Source: Glaciimonas sp. | GTDB taxonomy: Bacteria > Pseudomonadota > Gammaproteobacteria > Burkholderiales > Burkholderiaceae_D | Length of the DNA stretch: 64,000 bases | NCBI GenBank assembly: GCA_012927585.1 | Contig: JABBOY010000005.1 | Coordinates: 1-64,000 of the forward strand | Direction: 5' to 3' | Part shown: in pieces, positions 57,951 to 64,000 of the stretch | How the letters are laid out: every line of letters starts with the position of its first letter | Numbering within the stretch: the stretch's first letter is position 1 | Notes under the pieces: model-generated | What the model was told of the DNA's origin: nothing | What the model saw: the letters and a program-made list of their open reading frames with translations, nothing else | The model's database searches: none | Position numbers and translations under genes: made by a program

Positions 57951-59355
57951 GGTTACCCGTCCATCCTTTGAATGCAGTCCAGGCAATGATGCGCACGTCG
58001 AGCCAGAACGACCAGTTGTGAATGTAGTAGATGTCGGATTGCACCCGTTTTTCCATCTTGTCTATGGTGTCGGTTTCGCCCCGATGACCATTGACCTGGG
58101 CCCAGCCGGTAATGCCAGGTTTGACCCGGTGCCGTAGCATGTATAAGCCCAAGGCATCCTTGTATATTTCGTTGTGTTGTAGTGCGTGCGGCCTTGGGCC
58201 GACGACCGACATATCTCCCAGCAGCACATTAATGAATTGCGGCAGTTCATCCAAGCTGGTGCGTCGCAAGAATTGCCCGATATGGGTGATGCGCGAATCG
58301 TTTTTGGTAGCTTGCGTAAGCTTGCCGTGCTCTTGATGCACTTGCATCGAACGGAATTTATAGATGTTGAATTTTTTCCCGTTCAGACCTAGCCTGGGTT
58401 GCCTGAAAAATACCGGACCGGCGGAAGAGTATTTGATGCCGATTGCAATCACCACGAACAGCGGCAGCAAGAGTATGAGCACGATAAAGGCGAACAGCTT
58501 GTCGAACAGTCCCTTGCCCATGCCACCCAGTCCACTGGAAGTTGGGCGGTTTAAATCGACGGCAGGCATACCCAGAAAATCGATCATCTTGCGGCTCAAC
58601 ATTTGCAAGCTGAAAATATCGGGTATCCAGCGTATATCCACCAAGGCGTTACGCAACAAGTATTGCAGCTCGTGCAATTGATCCGATGCGCTCATCGGCA
58701 AGGTAATCCAGATTTCATGAATATCATGAGCTGTCACAAAATCATGAATGTTTTCCAGCTTATGAATGTTTATTATTGCCGGGGCTTTTAATAAATTGTC
58801 GATGTCGGTGTCGCTGGCGCAGGTATGTACGCCTTTGATTTCGTAACCGTAAAAGTCCTGCTGCAATGCGCGTTTATGCATCTCCTGCCCAATGGGGCCG
58901 TAACCCACGATTACCACGCGCTTGTTATTCAGGCCATTTTTACGCAAATAGCGCAGCGTTGCGTACACCAGTGCCCTGTACATCACCAAAAAGATAACGC
59001 TGAGTAGGTACCAGTAAGTCAACCACAAGCGTGACAAAGCCCCGACATGGTGAATCAGGAAACTGAAAAACACGCCGATGAGCAATACCAGCGCCAAAGT
59101 CAGCGCAAGCCGCACAAACATGCTAAACATAGATCTGCCACGCCATGATGCATACAAATCAAAATGTGGAAATATTAAAAAAACCAATCCGCAAGAGAAG
59201 TACAGCAGCACCGCATGAATCGGAGTAGCCATCTCAAGAGGCGCACTGAAATGCCATAGGCTGGCAAAATGTCCGGCCACCAGCAGCACAAGAACATCTA
59301 TCAGTCGCATTGAAAATTCCAGCCTGGTAGAATTTTTGAGAATTAAGTCATGCAT
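57940..59355 (-). CDS. wcaJ: Undecaprenyl-phosphate glucose phosphotransferase
   Basis: Initiating sugar transferase of 471 residues that loads glucose-1-phosphate on the lipid carrier. Four N-terminal membrane segments are followed by a CoA-binding-like Rossmann domain (VIVGYGPIGQEM). A fifth hydrophobic segment near 270-295 is followed by the catalytic domain with RTSLDELPQFINVLLGDM and VVGPRP. The ATG at 59355 (MHDLILKNS) is preferred over one 54 bases upstream because of the GGTGGG before it. It is first in the operon wcaJ-gmm-manC. Confidence 0.92.
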   Translation of the reverse strand: MHDLILKNSTRLEFSMRLIDVLVLLVAGHFASLWHFSAPLEMATPIHAVLLYFSCGLVFLIFPHFDLYASWRGRSMFSMFVRLALTLALVLLIGVFFSFLIHHVGALSRLWLTYWYLLSVIFLVMYRALVYATLRYLRKNGLNNKRVVIVGYGPIGQEMHKRALQQDFYGYEIKGVHTCASDTDIDNLLKAPAIINIHKLENIHDFVTAHDIHEIWITLPMSASDQLHELQYLLRNALVDIRWIPDIFSLQMLSRKMIDFLGMPAVDLNRPTSSGLGGMGKGLFDKLFAFIVLILLLPLFVVIAIGIKYSSAGPVFFRQPRLGLNGKKFNIYKFRSMQVHQEHGKLTQATKNDSRITHIGQFLRRTSLDELPQFINVLLGDMSVVGPRPHALQHNEIYKDALGLYMLRHRVKPGITGWAQVNGHRGETDTIDKMEKRVQSDIYYIHNWSFWLDVRIIAWTAFKGWTGNHAY

Positions 59356-59711
59356 GATTGACCCACCATTTCGTTTGTTTTTAGTGCGGCTCAAAAAACA
59401 CATTCCCAAGGCGCTTGTGGTACTCGAATGACTGCCTGTAGCTTTCCAGCCAAAAAATGATTTTTACCCAGTTTTTTGCCTTTTTGATACAGCTGATTTT
59501 CTGTAAATTTGCCGTCAAGTTGACTGTCGCTCAGTTCCTAAATGTATAAATTGATAATTATCAAAAATATAATTATTAAGGCGCCACAAAGCCGATATGA
59601 ATTCAGATATGTCGGCAATCCGAGGGCCGCATCCCGATGCGCTGGTGCCTGCCGGGATCGCATCTGCATGCTGCATATCTTCGGATCTGGTCGTCGCGGT
59701 AAAATGCGTGA
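59356..59711. other. Divergent region between wcaJ and tsaB
   Basis: These 356 bases contain the FNR-like palindrome listed separately and the promoters of two divergent units. No gene was recognised; the open frames on either strand lack ribosome sites or familiar sequence. Confidence 0.55.
59551..59564. promoter_or_regulatory. Perfect FNR-type box
   Basis: TTGATAATTATCAA fits the FNR/ANR consensus TTGAT-N4-ATCAA at every fixed position and is a full palindrome. It lies 196 bases upstream of wcaJ and 148 bases upstream of tsaB, in an AT-rich stretch. Because it also includes GATAATTATC it could pass for a short Fur site. Oxygen control of exopolysaccharide synthesis is the simplest reading. 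Confidence 0.6.
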
Positions 59712-60428
59712 ATGCCACTCATCCTTGCCATCGAAACCTCTTCCGAACTTGCCTCTGCTGCCTTGTTGCAAGGCGATATGCTGCTGGTACGCGAATCGTC
59801 GGGCGTCCAGACCCACTCCCAAACCCTGCTGCCGATGGTGCAAAGCATATTGGCGCAAGCCAATGTGCGTCTGTCGCGATGCGCTGCGATTGCTTTTGGC
59901 GCCGGGCCTGGTTCCTTTACCGGCGTGCGCACCGCTTGCGGAATTGCCCAGGGGTTGGCGTTTGGAGCCGATTTGCCGGTGATCTCGATCGTTACTTTGT
60001 TGGCAATGGCGGAGGCTTGCCGGGCCGAGACCGGCGCGCATGAAGTGTTGGCCGTACTGGACGCACGCATGGGCGAGGTGTATTGGGCGCAATACAGCTA
60101 CGCCGATGGCTGGCAAACCGTGGTGGCGCCGACTTTATCAGCAGTTGCCAATGTGCTGCCGCAGCCTAAGGATGGATTACTTGCTTGCGGCAACGGCTTT
60201 GCTGGCTATCCAGCAGAGTTTGCACTGCAGGCGCAGCGTTATTCCTGGGTCGCGCAGGCGCGTGCCGAAGTGATGCCGCATGCGGCGCAGGTGGCGCGTC
60301 TGGCACGCACGGCATTTACAGCCGGTCAACTACTGACCCCGGCACAGGCCCAGCCGATTTATCTGCGCAACAAAATTGCGCTGACCACCGATGAACGGTT
60401 GGCGCTCAAGGCTGGAGCTGCCAAATGA
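59712..60428 (+). CDS. tsaB: tRNA threonylcarbamoyladenosine biosynthesis protein TsaB
   Basis: ASKHA-fold protein of 238 residues, the scaffold partner of TsaD and TsaE in making t6A37 of tRNAs. The N-terminal LAIETSSELASAAL and FGAGPGSFTGVRTACGIAQGLA are diagnostic. The stop overlaps rimI (ATGA). The tsaB-rimI-udg order is common in betaproteobacteria. Confidence 0.95.
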   Translation: MPLILAIETSSELASAALLQGDMLLVRESSGVQTHSQTLLPMVQSILAQANVRLSRCAAIAFGAGPGSFTGVRTACGIAQGLAFGADLPVISIVTLLAMAEACRAETGAHEVLAVLDARMGEVYWAQYSYADGWQTVVAPTLSAVANVLPQPKDGLLACGNGFAGYPAEFALQAQRYSWVAQARAEVMPHAAQVARLARTAFTAGQLLTPAQAQPIYLRNKIALTTDERLALKAGAAK

Positions 60429-60904
60429 GCGCCCAGGCTTTTCCCGGCTCGGTAGCGCAGCTGCGACTTGCGCCGATGCAGCCCGAGGATCTCGATGCGG
60501 TGTTGAGCATAGAAAATACCGTCTACCCACATCCGTGGACGCGCGGCAATTTTAAGGATGCATTGCAAAGCGGCTATCAAGCCTGGGTCGCTCGCGAGGA
60601 AGTGGGCAACGTATTAGGTTATTTTCTGCTGATGGTGGTGCTGGATGAAGGGCATTTGCTCAATATCAGCGTGCGGCTCGATTTGCACGGGTGCGGATTC
60701 GGGCGTGCGTTGCTGGCTCGGGTGGTGTCAATGGCGCGCGAACTGGGACTGGCTTCCATTTTGCTGGAGGTGCGGCCGTCCAATACGCGCGCGATAACAC
60801 TTTATGGGCATGCCGGCTTTATGTCGATCGGTCGTCGCAAGGCGTATTACCCAGCAGATGAAAACGTGCGGGAAGATGCCATCGTGATGCGATTGTCGCT
60901 ATGA
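60425..60904 (+). CDS. rimI: Ribosomal protein S18 alanine N-acetyltransferase
   Basis: GNAT acetyltransferase of 159 residues. The acetyl-CoA region reads LHGCGFGRALLARVV, and LEVRPSNTRAITLYGHAGF with IGRRKAYYP closes the fold, as in RimI. It overlaps tsaB at the start and udg at the end by four bases each, so the three are translated together. Confidence 0.94.
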   Translation: MSAQAFPGSVAQLRLAPMQPEDLDAVLSIENTVYPHPWTRGNFKDALQSGYQAWVAREEVGNVLGYFLLMVVLDEGHLLNISVRLDLHGCGFGRALLARVVSMARELGLASILLEVRPSNTRAITLYGHAGFMSIGRRKAYYPADENVREDAIVMRLSL

Positions 60905-61788
60905 CGCTGGAACACCGTCGTGCGATTTTTTTGCAGGAAATAGGCGTAGGTGCGGTCTGGGTCCGCCGCGATACCGCCCACTCCGGCCAGACAGCCGACA
61001 TAGACCGCGTTACTGACACTATCAACGCCGCATCGTGCGCAACCCAGTCGCAGACTGTGACGCCGGGCGCTGTGAATCCGAGTGCCACATTGCCGGCGCC
61101 GACCGGCGCTTCCCAGACAAGCACAGATGCAGCGTGGGATGAATTGCCTCTGGCAACCGATCCGGCAACTTTGCCCTCTGCAGCGGAAATCGCCTTGATG
61201 GATTGGCCGCAACTACAGGCTGCCGTTAGCGCTTGCCGCGGTTGCGATCTGTGCCAGAAACGCAGCCAGACCGTATTCGGCAGCGGCGACCGGCAAGCTA
61301 AATGGCTGTTCGTCGGCGAAGGCCCGGGCCGCACCGAAGATCAACAAGGCGCGCCTTTTGTGGGTACTGCCGGTAAACTGCTTGATGCCATGCTATCGGC
61401 TCTGAATTTGCAGCGCGATGCCAACGTGTATCTGTCCAATGTCGTCAAATGCCGCTCGACCGACGCGCATGGTGCCGACCATGCTCCGTCGCCGCAACAA
61501 ATCGCCGTATGCAAGCCTTATCTGGAGCGACAAATTGCCTTGTTGCAACCGACTGTAATCGTGGCTCTGGGCAAGACGGCTGCACAGGCGTTGCTGGGAT
61601 GCGACCCTAGCACCAGCCTGTCGTCGCTGCGCGGCCAGTTGCATCGGGCCCATCAATGCCCGACCGTGGTTACTTACCATCCAGCCTATTTGTTGCGCAA
61701 GCCCATCGCAAAACGCGAAGCTTGGGATGACCTTTGCCTGGCGCTGCGCACCTATGCCGACCAAACCGCCAACCCTAGCGCTGAATAA
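60901..61788 (+). CDS. udg: Family 4 uracil-DNA glycosylase
   Basis: Iron-sulfur uracil-DNA glycosylase of 295 residues. After a poorly conserved, Ala/Thr-rich N-terminal region (1-100) come CRGCDLCQKR, the motif GEGPGRTEDQQGAPF, and VVKCRST with AVCKPYLERQ, which supply the four [4Fe-4S] Cys. TYHPAYLLR carries the C-terminal His motif. It removes uracil from DNA in base excision repair. It overlaps rimI and the following gene. Confidence 0.94.
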   Translation: MTLEHRRAIFLQEIGVGAVWVRRDTAHSGQTADIDRVTDTINAASCATQSQTVTPGAVNPSATLPAPTGASQTSTDAAWDELPLATDPATLPSAAEIALMDWPQLQAAVSACRGCDLCQKRSQTVFGSGDRQAKWLFVGEGPGRTEDQQGAPFVGTAGKLLDAMLSALNLQRDANVYLSNVVKCRSTDAHGADHAPSPQQIAVCKPYLERQIALLQPTVIVALGKTAAQALLGCDPSTSLSSLRGQLHRAHQCPTVVTYHPAYLLRKPIAKREAWDDLCLALRTYADQTANPSAE

Positions 61789-62785
61789 GCCCGCGTTGCC
61801 ACCCACTTGCCAAACCGATTTTCATCGACGCTGGGGGCATCTGCGCGACCCGCATGTGCGTGCGCTGGCCTGGTTGCTGACTGCCCCAAATTTACTGGAT
61901 ACGCAGGCAGAACAATGGCGCGGCATGATTGCATCGCTGGACGGTGCAATGGATCAGGCCACATTTAACTGGCTGGCAGCACTGGACGCGGCACCGACCG
62001 AACTGCATGCCTTTCTCGATATCCGACCATCCACCCGATTGGGGCATTATGCCGAAGAGCTTTTGGCATTTTATTTTCGGCGTCAAGGCATCCTGTTTGC
62101 GCACGGACTCCAGGTGCGTGCCAGCAAAGGCGATACGGTGGGCGAGTTCGACTTCCTGCTGTGGCACAAAACCGGGCCCGCATCTGCATACGAATCTGCA
62201 CTGCTGCACTGGGAATTCGCCACCAAGTTTTACCTGCTGGAGTCGAGCGCAGCCGGTGCCGGGAGCAAGATCACGGCGGATTATTTCGTCGGCCCGAATC
62301 TGGCCGACACGCTGGGCGCGAAGATGCGCAAAATCCTCGACCGGCAACTGATGCTGGGCCAGCATCCGGCGGCACAAATTCATTTGCCGCAACCGGTCGC
62401 ATCAGATCAGGCGCTGATCAAGGGCTGGCTGTTCTATCACGGCGACGATGCATTGCTGCCACCGGCGATAGGTTTGTCGCCGGCGCATTGCCGCGGTTTC
62501 TGGTGCTCATTAACGGAATTCGAGGCGATGCCGGCAGAACGGCTGGCGATCCTGCCGCGCCTGTCTTGGCTAGCGCCGGCACGAGTATCGCCGTTTGCCG
62601 CGCTAGACAAACCGCAGTTGCAGGATGCTCTGGCGGCGCAATTTTCACACACCACAATGCCGGTTCTGGTGGCGCTTCTGCAGCAGCATGGGGATCAGAA
62701 TTGTTTGCTGGAAACCAGCCGCGGCTTCATCGTGCCGGACGACTGGCGCAGCAAAGCGCAACAGTACAGCCAACCCGGCGTTTGA
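61754..62785 (+). CDS. DUF1853 family protein
   Basis: Protein of 343 residues of the DUF1853 family, seen in HLRDPHVRALAWLLTAPNLL, RLGHYAEELLAFYF, GEFDFLLWH and HWEFATKFYL. The last two resemble the acidic/Lys core of restriction-endonuclease-like folds, and a nuclease role has been suggested for such families, though none is established. The ATG at 61754 lies inside the end of udg (35-base overlap). Confidence 0.85.
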   Translation: MPTKPPTLALNKPALPPTCQTDFHRRWGHLRDPHVRALAWLLTAPNLLDTQAEQWRGMIASLDGAMDQATFNWLAALDAAPTELHAFLDIRPSTRLGHYAEELLAFYFRRQGILFAHGLQVRASKGDTVGEFDFLLWHKTGPASAYESALLHWEFATKFYLLESSAAGAGSKITADYFVGPNLADTLGAKMRKILDRQLMLGQHPAAQIHLPQPVASDQALIKGWLFYHGDDALLPPAIGLSPAHCRGFWCSLTEFEAMPAERLAILPRLSWLAPARVSPFAALDKPQLQDALAAQFSHTTMPVLVALLQQHGDQNCLLETSRGFIVPDDWRSKAQQYSQPGV

Positions 62786-62977
62786 GCCGACTTGCAGCAA
62801 TAGAACATTAAACCTCGTGCTGCAAAGGTACACTGGCATTAACCCGATCCAGTTCATCGACAAAAAATCCACCCCAGCCGGATAGCGTTGCAGCCACAAT
62901 GTAAAACTTATCTGTCGCCATCGCGATGCGCAAAAAGATATCGGCGCATTCCTCTTCAAACACGCACCAGAATACAA

Positions 62978-63679
62978 ATGACTCCACACAAAAGACGACG
63001 CATCTACCTGATGCGGCACGGCAGCGTCACTTATTTCGACGCCAACGGCAAACCGCATTTGCCGGAACAAGTTCCGCTCAACGAACAAGGCCGTGCTCAG
63101 GCTACTGCTGCCGGCAGGGTGTTCGCGCAGGAAAAAATGCAATTCGACCGCGTCATCGTATCCGGCCTGCCGCGCACAGTCGAAACCGCCAGCCTGGTGC
63201 TGGCTGAAACCGGACAAGATATCGTGCCCGAGCATTGGCCCGAACTGCAAGAAATCAGAGGAGGCAAGTTATCCAGTATCCCGGATGTCGATCTGAACGA
63301 TGCCTTTCTGGGCGCCTTCGATGGCGTAGTGGCCGAACACAAACGCTTCCTCGGTGGCGAGAGCATCGGCCAGTTACTCGACCGGGTACATCCCGAAATC
63401 GAGCGCCTGCGTGCCGACAACAGTTGGGATACGGTGTTGCTGGTGCTGCATGGCGGCGTCAATCGCGCCATCCTTTCATACGCACTCACCGGCCAACGAT
63501 TATTTCTGGGTAACATGGCACAAACCGCAGGATGCATCAATGCGCTCGATGTCGGTCAGGCCGCCCATGACTGGATACTGCGGATTATTAATTTTTCGCC
63601 GCCCTCACTGCTGCAAGGACAATCGCGTTGCACCACGATGGAAACACTGCTGGAACAGTATCGGCAATTCCGAACATAA
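62978..63679 (+). CDS. Histidine phosphatase family protein
   Basis: Phosphoglycerate mutase-like phosphatase of 233 residues. The RHG motif LMRHGS has the catalytic His14, and the second His is in VLLVLHGGVNRAIL. The ATG at 62978 is chosen because the motif then sits at the usual place; an upstream in-frame ATG adds 30 residues unlike the family. The substrate is unknown. It precedes the phosphotransferase gene at the window edge. Confidence 0.88.
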   Translation: MTPHKRRRIYLMRHGSVTYFDANGKPHLPEQVPLNEQGRAQATAAGRVFAQEKMQFDRVIVSGLPRTVETASLVLAETGQDIVPEHWPELQEIRGGKLSSIPDVDLNDAFLGAFDGVVAEHKRFLGGESIGQLLDRVHPEIERLRADNSWDTVLLVLHGGVNRAILSYALTGQRLFLGNMAQTAGCINALDVGQAAHDWILRIINFSPPSLLQGQSRCTTMETLLEQYRQFRT

Positions 63680-63719
63680 CACTATGTATATTGGGTGACA
63701 TGCAAAACAACTTAAAATA

Positions 63720-63731
63720 GTACGATCGTAC
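63720..63731. promoter_or_regulatory. Palindrome GTACGATCGTAC, likely repressor site
   Basis: A perfect 12-bp palindrome in the 110-base gap before the phosphotransferase gene, bordered by A/T runs. TetR-type regulators of fatty acid or branched-chain acyl-CoA genes use similar sites, and the downstream gene often neighbours an acyl-CoA dehydrogenase, so such control is plausible. The regulator is not in the window. Confidence 0.5.
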
Positions 63732-63789
63732 AATTTTATCGGTTAGAATCGGTTTTCAACCATTCCCGCCAACTACAGCAGGAGACACG

Positions 63790-64000
63790 ATGTTCGAAGA
63801 ATTCATGGGGACCATGCCGGTCAGCGAGCGGCAAAAATTCGATAGCGGCGCCTTGGCCGATTACATGCGGCAGCACGTCGCAGGATTTTCCGGCTCACTG
63901 GCGGTGGAGCAATTCAAGGGCGGCCAATCGAATCCGACCTTCAAGCTCACCGCCGGCGGCCAGCGTTACGTGCTACGCACCAAACCCGGCCCAGCGGCCA
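63790..64000 (+). CDS. Phosphotransferase family protein (partial, runs off window)
   Basis: Only the first 70 codons are present, beginning MFEEFMGTMPVSERQ after AGGAGACACG. The segment VEQFKGGQSNPTFKL with YVLRTKPG is the ATP-binding start of aminoglycoside-phosphotransferase-like kinases of the ACAD10/ACAD11 N-terminal type. In bacteria these are usually encoded beside an acyl-CoA dehydrogenase. The end of the gene lies outside the window. Confidence 0.85.
   Translation, partial: MFEEFMGTMPVSERQKFDSGALADYMRQHVAGFSGSLAVEQFKGGQSNPTFKLTAGGQRYVLRTKPGPAA

Overview
The window looks like the chromosome of a betaproteobacterium, most probably Burkholderiales and perhaps Oxalobacteraceae or a close relative. 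This is inferred from the order of the cbb and fds operons, the tsaB-rimI-udg-DUF1853 block and general protein character; no rRNA or other marker is present. The organism appears able to oxidise C1 compounds to CO2 and to fix CO2 by the Calvin cycle.

Layout. (1) 1-4.5 kb: a lipoprotein c-type cytochrome of the methanol-dehydrogenase (XoxG/MxaG-like) kind, then the glutathione-dependent formaldehyde pathway (adhC, fghA, gfa) and a GlxA-type regulator. (2) 4.5-7.5 kb: an IS6-type transposase remnant, a TonB-dependent receptor and an 11-bp tandem repeat. (3) 7.5-13.8 kb: a two-subunit, FDH1-type formate dehydrogenase with its own fdhD. It is flanked by two decayed genes: a tungstate-type ABC ATPase and a truncated copy of the fds regulator. 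(4) 14-19.5 kb: a sigma-54 two-component system and an oxalate/formate-family MFS transporter, with a 46-residue small subunit gene and a sigma-54 promoter. (5) 19.7-27.1 kb: the complete fdsGBACD formate dehydrogenase operon with divergent fdsR. (6) 27.1-43.9 kb: cbbR and a long cbb cluster encoding both form IC RuBisCO (cbbLS with activase cbbX) and form II RuBisCO (cbbM), then cbbY-E-F-P-T-Z-G-K, pyk and cbbA. (7) 44.1-47.9 kb: a minus-strand operon for a SoxYZ fusion carrier, a metallo-beta-lactamase-fold hydrolase, a DUF4242 protein, a cytochrome c and a flavocytochrome c sulfide dehydrogenase flavoprotein. (8) 48-51 kb: a VapBC toxin-antitoxin pair, an IS5-type remnant, a PIN protein and a membrane protein. 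(9) 51.2-59.4 kb: an aminotransferase and a GDP-mannose/GDP-fucose exopolysaccharide cluster. (10) 59.7-64 kb: housekeeping genes tsaB, rimI, udg, a DUF1853 gene, a histidine phosphatase and the start of a phosphotransferase gene.

How it fits together. Formaldehyde is trapped by glutathione, oxidised to formate, and formate is oxidised by either of two NAD-linked dehydrogenases. The resulting CO2 and NADH can feed the cbb cluster. The sulfur operon could supply further electrons. The most informative observations are genomic scars. The space between cbbX and cbbM holds a start-less cbbY fragment, a gap-free copy of the cbbR-cbbL control region and the first codons of cbbL, recording how cbbM was spliced into the operon. 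The FDH1-type operon has lost a paralogue of fdsR and a tungstate transporter ATPase, while the fds operon is intact.
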